Assembly: GCA_030180135.1 (NCBI GenBank)
Contig: CM058235.1
Span: forward strand, 13,873,145 to 13,937,144
Length of the DNA: 64,000 nt
Origin: Orychophragmus violaceus
Taxonomy: Eukaryota; Streptophyta; Magnoliopsida; Brassicales; Brassicaceae
Reading direction: 5' to 3'
A program made the translations under genes and the position numbers. The notes under the pieces were generated by a model that was not told where the DNA came from, did no database searches, and saw only the letters and a program-made list of their open reading frames with translations. The first letter of the stretch is position 1, and every line of letters begins with the position of its first letter. Of the stretch, positions 1 to 12,732 are shown one piece after another.

Positions 1-228
1 AGTGACCAAGGTGAAAAAGATAGTTCTGAAAATTTGTTGAAGACTATTCAGTTTTTTAAATATATATAGGAGTACAATTTGATCAAGAAATTATAGTTAT
101 ATCTCATTATCGATTGATTCTAAAACGTTATAATAGGTCTTATATATCTTGACAAACTTTAAATGTCTTTTTCTACTTTGGGCTTTCAAAGAAATTTATC
201 TTAGGAATTATTATTCTCTTATTAATTT

Positions 229-433
229 TTTTGATTTAACCTGGAGGTATCCCGGGCTTATGGAAGTACCCAGACTAATCTCCAAAGGGAGGTGCAGCCC
301 ATGGATAGATCCTCTCTCTGGATATTTAAATGAGCCTCTAAAACAGGGCCCATATCCATATAGGTGAGCAGAGGAGACATTTTTTTGTTTCCGCCTGAAA
401 TCGAACCCGAATAGTGTTTGCCACCACCGACCC
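229..433 (-). mobile_element. SINE-like retroposon with target-site duplication
   Basis: A 205-bp segment is flanked by a perfect 15-bp direct repeat, TTCTCTTATTAATTT, at 214-228 and 434-448. Read on the minus strand it carries GGGTTCGATTTC, close to a tRNA box B, about 26 bases from its 5' end, and it finishes in an A-rich run just before the duplication. Long direct repeats, a box B and an A-rich 3' end are the hallmarks of a tRNA-derived SINE. Box A is not convincing, so the copy may be 5'-truncated or diverged. Open frames crossing it are incidental. Confidence 0.65.
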
Positions 434-448
434 TTCTCTTATTAATTT

Positions 449-2480
449 GAACGGTTGTTGTACTTCGTGGATTCATTTTGAGGATTAGATCGCTCTATCC
501 TTTTATGGTGCAGTGTATATTTCTACTTTATCCAATTTTCTTTTTAAGAATATTATTTGCACTGTTGGCCGCCAATCTAAAGTAACAGTCTGTTGCTGAT
601 AAAAGTGAAAAATTATTACTTTAGATTTTATATATAGTCATATAGATAACTGTTTGAAAAAACTCCATATACTAGGGCAAAGATAAAACAGTCATGGTTC
701 AAAATATCAGATATAAATTATGTAAAAATACATCTGAAGTTAAACTGTCTAAAATAACATCAAACAAAATTATATAGCATAATAATAATAAATTTTAGAG
801 CTCCAACATATATATTTCCTTTGATAACGAGGGTTATTCTAATTTGAAACACACACTAATTTCTTAAGATCTATATAGACATTTAGATTTTCTTGCCACT
901 TAAAACATTTACGGATGGTAGTAAAGTGGTTAGATAATTTTAGGTTTGAGAGAAATCCATTCATAACTTAGACCAACATTGCTAACCTCCACATAAGCCC
1001 AAAACCACTTGATTAAAAAGAAAATTATTGATCAAACCAACTAAAGAAGATTATATACATCTTATTGAAAATTATTGATCAAACCAACGAGGATTCACAT
1101 ATTGACGCTCCATCACACGACCATATGCTCAGTATATCTTCAAACAATTTTACTATTTAATTAGCAGTCGCATGGATCGTTGCCTATATATTTATAGCTA
1201 GCTAGGATGGTTTCCATCTTGATATTACTTTCGTTGAAACTTGGTTTCTCTCTGAAAATTTCTAAGAAAGTACTACACTACTACCAAGATCTTTTCCCAA
1301 TAGGTCCAGTCATGCAATAAATTGGGATCGATGCATCTCATCACATAAATATTCATCCTCATAACTGAAATATGCAACCGCTATATAAATTATTCAGTGG
1401 TTAGATAATAATAAGAAGAAAAAAAAATCTTTGATCTAAATCCACATGACTATGACCACTAAACTACAAAAAAACACTTGCTTATTCTTTATCATATCTT
1501 TCGTTCCACATAAAATGTTTATCACCATATCGACTCATTTCAGTTGAGATTTTATTTTATGTGTGGATACTTTGATTCTCCATGACAATGACATAACTTT
1601 TGAAATACTAATCAGTCAATTTCTTTAAATCAAAAGTCGTAGTGACAACGAAAAAAACAATTGAAATTTCTAGTAAATGACTTTTCTTTTTGTTAACAAA
1701 ATTAAGCTTTTAGCAGATTTGTGGTAAGTGACATTTGTACGATAAATACCAAGTTTTGAAACAAAACCAGATGTCCTATGTATAGACAAATTAATAACAA
1801 AACCAATATGTTCTATTTATAGAAATATAATAAAACCAAGATCGATGTACTCCTACTTGTAGACAAAATATGTTTGATTAGTTTACAGAACCAACCAATT
1901 TAGTTATAATGATTTAATGGTAAAAAAAAAAACTCATTTCGGAATTAGAGACTAGGATTTGAGTTTTTCCACTATGATTTCAAGATCACTATGGATGCCT
2001 TAAATGACAAAAGTATAGATGGCGTTCCACATACTTCGGAAGTTAATTAGTCTAGGGCTTCTGGGCTTTCTTTCAGTCCGAGAAACCCCGGAATTTTCAA
2101 AAAAGAGAGATTAATTTGTAGAACCAAATTAGTAACTATTGAACGTATATCTAGTGGAAGCTTTATTACTAATTAACAAAACAATAAAACTAATTCGTAT
2201 TAACTAACAATCTAAACCTACCATTTTTTTAAGACAACCCTAACGTGTTTTCATTTCTACCTATTAGATGAGACGTCAAAAGAATTCAACAAAAAAGATT
2301 AAACAGACCTATTTATTAGTTCTTAATTATAATAACTCGACAATACATAAGATGTATATCTGTATCTATACATAATGGTTCCACAAAGTTCTTCATACAA
2401 AAATTACTGGAGTTCTAAAATAAAATAAAATAAAAATACTCTACACAAGTATACCCACAAAATAAGAAAAAAATAAAAAA
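449..2480. other. AT-rich intergenic DNA, no gene seen
   Basis: No convincing coding region, splice-compatible ORF or complete transposon was found. A 22-bp direct repeat (GAAAATTATTGATCAAACCAA plus C) occurs at 1020-1041 and 1067-1088 and looks like a small local duplication. The segment directly downstream of the zinc-finger gene (about 2300-2480) should hold its 3' UTR and poly(A) site. Confidence 0.6.
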
Positions 2481-2930
2481 TTAGAAAATCAACCTCCCAA
2501 GCTCCAACTTCAAATCTTCATTCTCTACCGGCGTCAAGTTCAAATCCATACACAAGACCCTCTTTCCATTACCGCCGCCGGATTTCTTCATCGTCACCGG
2601 CGTTGGCGCCAAACTCCGACTACCTCCTCCTCTATGCTTTCTCATGTGACCACCCAAGGCTTGCCCTACGGCGAACTCGGCACCGCATATGGGACACTCA
2701 TGTTTCACCGGTTTGACTCTCTTGGGAGAAGGAGGTGCGTGGCCTTCAAGCGCCGCCGATCTGCGGTGGCTTGCTCGGTGGCCTCCCAAGGCTTGGAACG
2801 ACGGGAACTCCTTGTTGCATGTCTTGCACGCGAAAACGCGGCTTTTGGTGTCTTGTTGGTGAGCATTTGATAGAAAAATCAAGCAGTTTGCCATCTTGTT
2901 GATCATCTCCATCTCTCTTTCCTTTTCCAT
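2481..2930 (-). CDS. C2H2 zinc-finger transcriptional repressor, ZAT (C1-2i) type
   Basis: Intronless 149-residue protein, probably a nuclear DNA-binding repressor of stress-response genes. Two plant Q-type fingers each hold the QALGGH signature: finger 1 at residues 33-55 (C35, C38, H51, H55) and finger 2 at 77-99 (C79, C82, H95, H99). An L-box-like NCLIFL lies near residue 15, a basic PKRVK patch near 69, and a C-terminal EAR repression motif DLNLTP at 129-134. The C-terminal ELGR resembles the ZAT7/8/12 group, while DLNLTPVEN resembles ZAT11/18. I chose the ATG at 2930 because the upstream in-frame ATG at 3068 lies on the far side of the TATA box (3031-3040) and would not be transcribed. 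Family assignment is firm; the exact orthologue is not. Confidence 0.93.
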   Translation of the reverse strand: MEKEREMEMINKMANCLIFLSNAHQQDTKSRVFACKTCNKEFPSFQALGGHRASHRRSAALEGHAPPSPKRVKPVKHECPICGAEFAVGQALGGHMRKHRGGGSRSLAPTPVTMKKSGGGNGKRVLCMDLNLTPVENEDLKLELGRLIF

Positions 2931-3030
2931 TTGATTTGATTTTTCAAAAAAAAAAACTTTTTGTTTGTGTGTTTTGGTTGAGAAATGAAAACTGAAACGA
3001 AGACTTTGTTGAATAATGGAGCTATGATCG

Positions 3031-3040
3031 TGTTTATATA
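3031..3040 (-). promoter_or_regulatory. TATA box of the ZAT-like gene
   Basis: The minus strand reads CCTATATAAACA here, about 100 bases upstream of the chosen ATG, giving a predicted 5' UTR of roughly 70-80 bases. Two TTGAC cores (W-box-like, on the plus strand) lie further upstream near 3070 and 3146. Their role is inference from the known stress regulation of this family. Confidence 0.6.
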
Positions 3041-3068
3041 GGCGAAAACTAAGCTTAGCTTTTTGCAT

Positions 3069-3585
3069 TGACTTTCTTTTTGTATTATGGGTTTGTTAAA
3101 ATTCTAGTTTTACCCTTTCCTCTTGCTGAATAAACACCGTCTCGTTGACTCTCCATGTTCAATAATAATTTTGTCTTATTATTCTATATACAAAATAGAA
3201 AAATAAAATAAAATAATAACTGAGTATTTTGTATAAAAAACCCTAATATTACAAGTATGTCATCATGTTTAACCGCTTAGGAACGAGATACACATGTAAG
3301 GCCATGAGTTAGTGGAGTTACGTAGGATAAAATTATATGACCTTCATATACCATACACCAGATGGTGATTTTTTTTAGTTAGACGCCTAAACGAGTAAAA
3401 AAAAAAAAAAAAAAAAAAAACAATCGGTCATGCAAAGAACTAGCTAACACATAGCTGAAATATAATTTTCATTAACCATTTTAATATTATTATATAGAAG
3501 ATTATAGATTCTTAAAAAGTAAGATTGTTAGGAATGTCAATGTCACATATAAAATTAGAAAATACTTAAAGTAATATAACATAAA
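3069..3585. other. Promoter-side intergenic DNA with a poly(A) tract
   Basis: Upstream region of the zinc-finger gene. It contains a 24-base homopolymeric A run at 3397-3420 and no coding region that I can support. It ends at the ATAAA target-site duplication (3581-3585) of the next LTR element. Confidence 0.6.
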
Positions 3586-4860
3586 TGTAACACCCATCTC
3601 CCGGTTAAACCGGAAACACGGCATTAGGACGCCCGTTGAACCGAAAACGGTCCACCCGGGACGCCATCTCAACTGGTCCCAGGAACCCGGCGCTTCCTTC
3701 ATATTCAAATCCGCCAATCACGTCACTCTATCAGTCAATCCTGCATCCGGACCTGCGAGGAGAAAAGAAGGGAAAAGGAAAAGGAGGCCTGAGTAATTGT
3801 TTCAAACACAATTACCCAGTGAGGGCGGACTAAGGAATCCGCGATCCCGGCTTACGCCACATAAATACGAAACAAGTTCTAAGCTAATATCACCTTGCAC
3901 GCAATGCCCGAAGGCACATTACAATCAACCTACGAAATAACTACCTGTCTATGGTTGCGGACTAGGGCTGCCTTCCCCTAATCCCACCCACGGACCGGCC
4001 ATTACGCCCTTTCCACAGCAAACAAACGGCTCGCGAACCTTTGAACCACATCACACCACCACGGGAGGGCTCGTCAGGACCCTCCTCCGACGATTAAGGA
4101 CAATCACGTAACGAACCTCGTACCTTGCCCTGTCAATCAATTTCTACCGCAACCTAATCCACACAAGCCATCACACACAAGCAACGTTTTTGGTTTAAGT
4201 GATAACCTATACATTCTACGTTCAACACTCAATCACATAGCGCGCATTACCAAACCTATACTACCTAGGAAAGACAACATTAACGAAGGACTCGTATCCG
4301 GAATTGAAATGGAATAAGCAAGGGTCAAACCAAACCTCACCTTAGCTAAAGAAGGGCAAGACAGTAATTTAGGAAGTTCATCAGCCCAAACGAACATCAA
4401 ATCAGGAATTAGAAACTGAAAGAGGAATAAACCCGGACCGGTTAACCCCAACCGAACCGATCAATGCCAACCGCTCAACGCTTGACCCGGTCAACCCAAA
4501 CCGGTCAACCGAGTCAACTCGGTCACCGGCGAGTCAACCCGGCGGCGGTCCGGCGGTGGTCCGGCGGCTCGGTGGCCCTCCGACGGTGGAGCTCCGACGA
4601 CTGTCGGTTCTCCGGTCACGAGCTCTGCTCGAATTTTTGGAATGGTGTGAGAAATTAGGAGCCCCTCTCCTCCTTTTATAGTGAAAAGAGTTAGGGCTTC
4701 CCTCCTTAATGAGTTGGGCTTTTGGGCTTTGGGCTTAAAATAGAAAAGAAAAAATATTAATGAGGGAATAATGGAAAAAAAAGGTGGATTTGGGCTAGGC
4801 TTTTGGGCTTTCTCCTTGCTTCCTAAGGATTTTTAATCCTATCGGGCCAGGGCCCTTACA
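3586..4860 (-). repeat. Left (3') LTR of the non-autonomous element
   Basis: 1275-bp LTR with TG...CA termini. It aligns end to end with the right LTR once Copia-1 is removed. Differences in the first 80 bases are mostly transitions at CG sites. Confidence 0.85.
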
Positions 4861-5692
4861 ATTATCCCTCCCCCCTTGAAAAGAATTCGTCCCGAATTCT
4901 GAGGTGTGCGGTTTCCCGATCACTCCCAAACTCAAGGGCACTGCTCTATCCAAGACATGGAGACGATATTACGGAAGGTCCGTTCGAAAGGCAAGATGTG
5001 TCGAAAGAATGAATAAGGAATGGGGCCACCTAGCTCCCATCTTGATCAATCTTCAACGAGCCCCATAACTCATTGAAGTTGATGTCACAAACCGATTCCA
5101 AGATTCCCTACTTGGAACAGATTTGGATAGCCTCCTGCTGCTCTTTGTGATCCAAGCAACTCAGAAAACTCTTGACGCTTAATCCAGTCGGAACACCACC
5201 ACCTCCAAATGGCCTCCTTGCAATCCGGTCTTTCCATCGACCTCTTGCAGTACTCCTTGCAGCTTCTCCAACGCCTCTTGCTACTCTTCTAGCACCTCAT
5301 GTAACTCTTGCAACTCTCTGTTACACTCCCGCAGTAGTCTCCTCGGTGAACGTCTCTACATCTTGATTACTCTCGCACGCTTGGTTGAACAACGATCTGA
5401 TCAGACGATGACCCCCAATACACACCTCATTAGTACTGATTGGCAGTAGCACCGCTAAGGTTTGAAGACACTGGCGCCAACCTGCAAGGAGAAATTCTAT
5501 CTAGACTGGGACCGGAGTGGAGAACAATCTATGAAATAGTTGGTGCTTGAAAAAGGCTTTCGCAAAGTAACCATTTTCATAAAATTTTCGCAAACGCTTT
5601 TGAAGAGTTTGAAAACACGGTTTTGGGAAAACAACGAAAGCTGATCTCCCAGGACAGCACTGGGAGACCTTAACCCAAGCTTGATACCAAAT
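4861..5692 (-). other. Internal region of the non-autonomous LTR element (PPT and PBS)
   Basis: On the minus strand a polypurine tract (AAGGGGGGAGGGATAAT, ending next to 4861) abuts the left LTR, and TTGGTATCAAGC, a variant of the usual tRNA(Met) primer site TGGTATCAGAGC, lies just inside the right LTR near 5680-5692. The 832 bp between carry no recognisable protein domain; the short ORFs here look incidental. Confidence 0.7.
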
Positions 5693-5995
5693 TGTAACAC
5701 CCGTCTCCCGGTTAAACCGGAGACGCAGCATTAGGACGCCCGTTGAACCAAAAACGGTCCACCCGGGATGCCATCTCAACTGGTCCCAGGAACCCGGCGC
5801 TTCCTTCATATTCAAATCCACCAATCACGTCACTCGATCAGTCAATCCTGCATCCGGACCTGCGAGGAGAAAAGAAGGGAAAAGGAAAAGGAGGCCTGAG
5901 TAATTGTTTCAAACAAAATTACCCAGTGAGGGCGGACTAAGGAATCCGCGATCCCGGCTTACGCCACACAACTACGAAACAAGTTCTAAGCTAAT

Positions 5996-6676
5996 TGTTG
6001 GATCCCCATGGATCTAGGGTTTGATATATTGAATTTAAACCAACCTCGTTCTTACCTTTCTGGCAGCGGAATTGAGATGGTGAACGAGATCAGTGGAGCA
6101 ACGCAATCGCCTTGCCTCTACCAGATACACACGCACACAAGCTGGAACAACGGGATGCTAGTGCCAAATCTGTGGGTTCTGAGAGTTTCTAGTTTTCTGT
6201 CAGAGAGAACAGCGAACGGCTAGGGTTCAGGTCGACCATATATGCCTATATATATCGACCTGAAAAGTGACCTCACGAACCGTCGGACTAACCCGACTTC
6301 GCTGCGTCATTTACCCGATATGCAACGATCGACACACTTAATGTATCGATCGTCGCTCCTCCGCAAAAGCCTGCATCGATCGACGCACTCATGCATCGAT
6401 CGACGCACACATTGTAAAACTCTATGTAAATGTGTATCCAATACACATAATTATGATCATTACCATAATGATCATTCCCACTTTCATGCTTCCAGTTTGC
6501 TTAGGTGTGTGACCCTATAGGATCATATAATACTGGCAGTAAGTCTACAACTTACAGACTGCAAGAGGCTTCTAGCAAAACATTGCAACCACCCAGTATT
6601 ATACGAATGTCTGATCTCGACACACAACTATCATCAGGAGTGAGTACAAGTGTGATTTCAGGACACTATCCCAACA
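5996..6676 (-). repeat. Left (3') LTR of Copia-1
   Basis: 681 bp, TG...CA. It contains two pairs of CGATCG-centred palindromic motifs (6321-6356, offset 21; 6372-6407, offset 20), and a self-complementary stretch near 6450-6475. Short ORFs here have no support. Confidence 0.92.
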
Positions 6677-6687
6677 ATCTCCCACTT
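6677..6687 (-). other. Polypurine tract of Copia-1
   Basis: Minus strand AAGTGGGAGAT abuts the 3' LTR and would prime plus-strand DNA synthesis. The same tract with about ten matching upstream bases occurs next to the 3' LTR of Copia-3 (61542-61554). Confidence 0.8.
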
Positions 6688-7501
6688 GTACTGGAATCAC
6701 CAATTCCTATAATCCCTTTGTCTCTTTATCTCGATTTGGCATAAGGCAAGATTTGTGTCATCCTTATTAAGCCAACATCGTGTTTATCGAACTCCTGATC
6801 TCACACTGAACATTACAAACAACTGAACTACAGTTCGTTTGAGTGCGGCCACACTTTTTTTTTCCAGTAATCAATCTTCGATAGGCCCTGAGATATTTAT
6901 CTCCCGTTATACAGGAGGGACAAATTCCTTCTTGTTCCATCCTTGTTTCAACGCACACTTCATGATATACACGAACAGTGCCGTTATAGCCGCCAGTTAC
7001 GGGTCGACGTTTGACAAAGTCAAAGTGTACCAATTCATATGCAAGAAAGCATGATGAACTCAGGTCTAAGGACTATACTCTATAGTCGTAATGAGAACCT
7101 CTTATGACACATATATAACTATCTTGTAGACTTCTCATTTGCGGGTCATGTCCGATCATATGTTCACTAACATATATCTATGTGACTGACTGCGATAATC
7201 ATATCATTGGCTCCATGAAACTTAGCCAACAGTCACCTCACAATCTAGTCTCCATCGGTTGTCAGTGTCCCAATTCTACAACCTCGACTAGGGACAAAAT
7301 AATTTATTAACTTATAGGGTTTCATGATCAAGTCCTCAACTTGACGACCTATAATATGTCATAAACTTATTTTGGGACCATTATTTAGATCACAATAAAT
7401 AATGCTGAAATCAAATTTCATTAAAACACTTCCGAAAGAATGTTTACATGAGCATCTTATTATAACTAGAATGAAAATAAAAACTCCCACTAGAATCTAG
7501 A

Positions 7502-10500
7502 TTACATCTTTAGATCTCTAATGCCTACAGCAGTCGAATGACTCTCATGCTTAGGCCTTGGGAGTGACTTAGTCAGAGGATCAGCGACATTCTCGTCTGT
7601 CGGAACTCGGCTGATCTTCACATCACCTCTATTGACGATATCTCGAATTAAGTGATATCTCCTCTCCACGTGTTTGGACTTCTGGTGTGACCTTGGTTCT
7701 TTTGCTTGAGCAATGGCTCCGTTGTTATCGCAAAACAAAGCCACAGGCTCCAAGATACTAGAAACCACACCAAGTTCAGTCATGAACTTCTTGATCCAAA
7801 CATCTTCCTTTGCCGCTTCTGAAGCAGCAACATATTCAGCTTCCGTTGTGGAATCAGCTATGGTATTCTGCTTAGAGCTCTTCCAGCTCACCGCACCGCC
7901 ATTTAGACAGAAGACATATCCAGATTGTGATCGGAAATCGTCTCTGTCTGTCTGAAAACTCGCATCGGTGAAATTATTTACCACAAGTTCTTCACTTCCT
8001 CCATACACAAGGAATTTATCCTTGGTATGTCTCAAATACTTGAGAATATTCTTGACAGTTGTCCAGTGAACTTCACCTGGATCAGATTGGTATCTACTCG
8101 TCATGCTTAACGCGTAAGCTACATCTGGACGAGTGCAGAGCATGGCATACATAATAGATCCTATTGCAGAAGCATAAGGAATCCTATTCATGCGTTCTCG
8201 CTCAGCAGGTGTCGCCGGACACTGCTTCTTGCTGAGACTCATGCCATGAGACATCGGTATGAAGCCCTTCTTGGAATCTTGCATCCTGAATCTGTGCAAC
8301 ACCTTATCAATATAAGTGTCCTGGCACAATCCAATCAGCCTATTCAATCTATCTCTGTAGATTCTGATTCCAAGAATGTACGCGGCTTCTCCCATGTCTT
8401 TCATGGAAAAACAACTTCCAAGCCAAGTCTTGACAGACTAAAGCAACGGAACGTCATTACCGAGGAGGAGTATGTCATCGACATACAGTACAAGAAACGC
8501 AATATTTCTCCCACTAGTCTTCTTGTAAACACATGGTTCCTCTTCGTTCTTGATAAATCCAAATTTCTTTACTGCTTCATCAAAACGAAGATTCCAAATC
8601 CGTGATGCTTGCTTCAATCCATAAATGGATTTATGAAGTTTGCATACCTTGCGTTCTTTGGATCGACAAAACCTTCAGGCTGTGTCATATACACATCCTC
8701 TTCCAGAATACCATTCAGGAATGCGGCTTTGACATCCGTTTGCCAAATCTCATAATCATAATGAGCGGCAATCGCTAGAAGAATCCGAATTGATTTAAGC
8801 ATAGCGACTGGGGAATAGGTTTCATCATAGTCAATACCATGAATTTGCTTGAAACCTTTAGCCACCAACCTCGCTTTGTAAATCTGTACATTGCCATCCA
8901 CGTCAATCTTCTTTTTGAAGATCCATTTACACTCAATGGCTTTTGCACCATTAGGTAAATCGACCAAGGACCATACTTGGTTTTCTGACATGGATCCCAT
9001 TTCGGACTTAGAGGCTCCAAGCCATTTTTCGGAGTCCGGGCCCATCATTGCTTCCGCGAAGGTCGCTGGTTCGTCACTATCAATGATCATCAGATCATTT
9101 GAATCGGTTACGAGAAATCCATAGTATCTCTCGGGTTCGTGACGGATCCTTCCGGATCTGCGAACTTCAGGCTCCACAGGCGCCGGTTCCACAGAACTTT
9201 GTGGATCCAACTGCTGCGCTTCCTCAGTAGGTTGAGCAGTATCCTGTGCATCTAGAATTTCTTCAAGATGTACCTTACTCCCACTGTTTTTCTTAGAGAG
9301 AAACTCCCTTTCAAGAAAAGAACAGTCCCGAGCAACAAATACTTTGTTCTCAGATTGGTTGTAAAAGTAGTATGCCTTGGTTTCCCTAGGATAACCAACG
9401 AAGTAGCATTTATCTGATTTGGGTGCAAGCTTGTCAGAAATCAAACGTTTGACATAAGCTTCACAACCCCAAATCCTCAGGAAAGACAGACTAGGAACAT
9501 TCCCAGTCCACATTTCATGTGGTGTCTTTTCCACTGATTTAGATGGTACCCTATTTAGTGTAAACGCAGACGTTTCTAGAGCGTATCCCCAAAAGGATAA
9601 TGGAATATTAGAATGACTCATCATAGACCGAACCATGTCCAACAAGGTTCGATTCCTCCTCTCTGACACTCCATTCCATTGGGGTGTTCCAGGAGGAGTG
9701 AGTTGTGAAACAATTCCACACTCGCTCAGATAGTCGCTGAATTCTTGGCTTAAGTATTCTCCTCCGCGATCCGATCGCAGAACTTTGATACTTTTGCCAA
9801 GTTGATTTTGTACTTCATTCTTGAATTCCTTGAATCTATCAAAGGATTCTGACTTGTGTCTCATCAAATAGACATAGCCATACCTACTGAAATCATCAGT
9901 AAAGGTAATGAAGTACCTGTAATTTCCTCTGGCAACAGTACTCATCGGCCCACATACATCAGTATGAATAAGGCCCAATAAGTCACTGGCCCTTTCATTT
10001 GGTTTGTTGAAAGGGGCTCTAGCCATTTTGCCCACCAAGCAAGATTCGCATTTCTCACATGATTCAAAATCAAATGAGCCCAGAAGCCCATTCCGATGGA
10101 GCCTTTGGATGCGTTTCTCATTGATATGGCCCAAACGACAATGCCATAAGAAAGTCGGGTTTTCGTCATTGGACTTAAACCGCTTTGTATTTATGTTAAA
10201 GACAGGCATTTCTTGGTTTAAAATATATAACCCATTTGCTAATGGGGCGCTACCATAAAATGTACCATCACGATTAAAAGAACAAACTTTATTCTTAACA
10301 GCAAAATCAAAACCTTCCAAATCCAAAACGGAAACTGAAATTATGTTTCTGCTTATCGCAGGTACAAAGTAGCAATTATTTAAAATTAAAACCATGCCCG
10401 ATGGCAAGGAAAACTCGTAGGTGCCTACGGCCAGTGCAGCAACCTTAGCTCCATTCCCGACTCGTAGCTCTACTTGCCCTTTCCTCAGCGTCCTACTGTT

Positions 10501-11463
10501 TCTTAGTGCCTGCACATCAGTACAAATATGAGCACCACAGCCGGTATCCAATACCCACGAAGTAGGACTAGAAGACATAACATTGAGTTCGATAACATAA
10601 ATACCTGAGTCAGACGCATCATACGTCTTCTTCAGCTTCTTGTAATCTTCCTTGAACTTCTTGCAGTCTCTTTTCCAATGCCCCAACTGCTTGCAGTAGT
10701 TGCACTTATCCTCAGCAGAAGGCCCGGATTTGGGCTTGGGATTGGGCTTGTCTTGACTTTCAGTCTCGACAACCTGGGCCTTTCCCTTATCCTTCTTAGG
10801 TTTCTTAAACCTTTTACCCCCTTGTACCATCAGGACACTGGGAGTAGCCTTCTTGAGATTCGGCTCTGCTGTCTTCAGCATACCGTGCAACTCAGTCAAT
10901 GTCTTAGTCATGTTTTGCATGTTGTAGTTCATGATGAACTGATAAAAACACGACGGCAAAGACTGCAGAATCATGTCAGTGGCCAGCTCCTGGCTAATGA
11001 CACAGTCCAGTTTCCCCAGGTTATCAATGTAACCCATCATTTTAAGGACATGAGGACTTACTGGACTGTCCTTAGCCAGCTTGCAATCCATGAGAGATTT
11101 AACCGTCTGGTATCTCTCTGTGCGAGCTTGCTCCTGAAACAAAGCTTTCAGGCTGTTAATCATCTCAATGGGTGACAACACGTTCTCATATTGCTTCTGC
11201 AGCTCAGAGTTCATGGTCACCAGCATTAGACAGTTAACATCTTTGACATCCGCTGAATGCTTATCCCAAACATTCTTTTCTGTCTGCGGAGCATTGGAAC
11301 GTGGCCTCTCGGGGAGAACTCTTTCAAGGACATATTCCTTGTTCTCCTGCCTGAGAACTATTCTCAGGTTCCGATACCATTCCAAGAAATTAGATCCATT
11401 TAACTTGTCCTTCTCAAGGACGGATCTTAGTGAGAAAGTGTTGATGTGATTTGAGACAGACAT
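7502..11463 (-). pseudogene. Copia-1 gag-pol polyprotein, disrupted
   Basis: Starting at 11463, a 949-codon frame encodes gag, a CCHC zinc knuckle (CNYCKQLGHWKRDC, near residue 254), the aspartic protease core DTG (near 304), the pre-integrase LWHCRLGH (near 438), integrase with HTDVCGP (near 499), SDRGGEY and SERRNRT, and the N-terminal half of reverse transcriptase (DVKAAFLNG). The frame fails near 8655, where Copia-2 has four more bases after GAACG, so a 4-bp deletion is likely. The catalytic YVDD lies beyond, near 8490; a TAG replaces CAG near 8443. From 8404 to 7502 the frame is open again and ends in RNase H. All domains are present but not in one frame. Confidence 0.93.
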
Positions 11464-12719
11464 AGCTGTAATTCAAAAGAGGTAAATTTTAGTTATAAAG
11501 CTCAAGAAATGAGAATTCTTATCTAATAAGAAAAACTCGCATTGTATTCAAAACTATGTTTCCTCAGATGAATACAATGAGCCAAGATCCTCATATTGCT
11601 AAAATTCGAGTGGGCGACTCGCCGTTACTCAAACTTCAGTCATCTAGGTAAGCAAATCATTGCTAATTGTACCCAGTACAACTCATGGTCGTGGATAAAA
11701 CAAACTATGTCCAATCCACTCTGATGTCTCTGGGCCCAGAACTTCTGACAGCCCAGTCAAGTAAAACCAATCCTTTTTCTGTCTTGTGATTACTGACAGT
11801 TGCACTGCAAGTCTGTCAGTGACCACCTGCCTTACTCATGTTGCAGTGGATATCAAGGACTCCAAGAATATCCAACAAACGACACGAGTCTTGACAGTAG
11901 ACTAGATCAGGCAAGACATCAAGATCACTTGATATTTAGTTGAGGAAAGAACTATTTTATCTTGATGTATATCCAATATACATCAAGAATTTATCAATTT
12001 ATTTAAAACATTCAGTTTTATTTAGTTTAGATTCATCTACAACTTTTAGGATTAAATTGTTATGGTATATGCAAATATGTAGTCCAACTAGCATACCTGC
12101 GAGCATTGCATCGATCGACGCCAGCCATTGGTATCGATCGACGCAATCATTTTAAACCATTCTTCGATAACCGGTCTAACCGGATCGAACTTACATAACC
12201 GATTCAATCCAATTGACACGGTTTGGTTTAATGGTCCATGTCGATCGTTACACACTGTGTGTCGATCGATATCACCAAACCAGAAGAAAATTGGTTAATT
12301 AAAATTAACCGAGTGAGATAACCGGTTCAATCCAATTGAACCGATCTATCTCGTCGCTATACCTGTGTCGACCGACGCACCCAGTGTATCGATCGACACA
12401 GAACGATTACGGGTACTCGATCTCAGATCGAAACCCTAAAATTATTTACGGATTTTCGCTTTGTGTCGACCGACACACGCTTTGTGTCGATCGACACCCT
12501 GCGACAAACCCTAAAATTTTATATTTTGCGCTGCGGCGTGTCGACCGACACACGCTTTGTGTCGATCGACACAGTGCGATTTCAACAAAACCATCGTTTT
12601 CAACAAAGACAAAATCCGAGATTTATTCTATGAAACACGATTTTAACAGGCAATATTCAGATCGACAACATCAAGTTTCGATTTAATATCACCAGATTCA
12701 ATAGCTAAACCCAAACCTG
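11464..12719 (-). other. 5' leader of Copia-1 with paired palindromic motifs
   Basis: About 1.26 kb between the 5' LTR and the gag start. Its distal half (12107-12573) holds five pairs of 16-bp CGATCG/CGACCG-centred motifs: 12107/12130, 12239/12258, 12364/12385, 12462/12483 and 12537/12558, the last four with centres 21 bp apart. A plus-strand open frame with a repeated VDRH peptide is simply this DNA repeat read in frame. Confidence 0.75.
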
Positions 12720-12731
12720 GCTCTGATACCA
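12720..12731 (-). other. Primer-binding site of Copia-1
   Basis: Minus strand TGGTATCAGAGC, one base inside the 5' LTR, complementary to the 3' end of plant initiator tRNA(Met). This is the usual copia primer. Confidence 0.92.
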
Positions 12732-12732
12732 C

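Noticed and set aside
901..1020. Possible second SINE (TAGTAAAGTGG box A-like near 917)
   Set aside because: Box B is poor, spacing is short and no target duplication was found.
2634..2870. Plus-strand open frame across the zinc-finger gene
   Set aside because: It is the antisense shadow of the QALGGH finger region and has no family resemblance.
2931..3068. Longer N-terminus for the zinc-finger protein
   Set aside because: The in-frame ATG at 3068 is upstream of the TATA box and the added residues look like untranslated leader.
4464..4658. Small ORF in the left LTR of the non-autonomous element
   Set aside because: It is within a non-coding LTR, is tied to GGTCAACC-type low-complexity sequence and is not kept in the right LTR.
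12107..12573. CRISPR-like array
   Set aside because: Plant nuclear DNA; the units are paired palindromes without uniform repeats and unique spacers, and no cas genes are present.
12336..12686. Open frame with repeated VDRH peptide
   Set aside because: It lies in the Copia-1 leader on the opposite strand and merely reads the palindromic DNA repeat.
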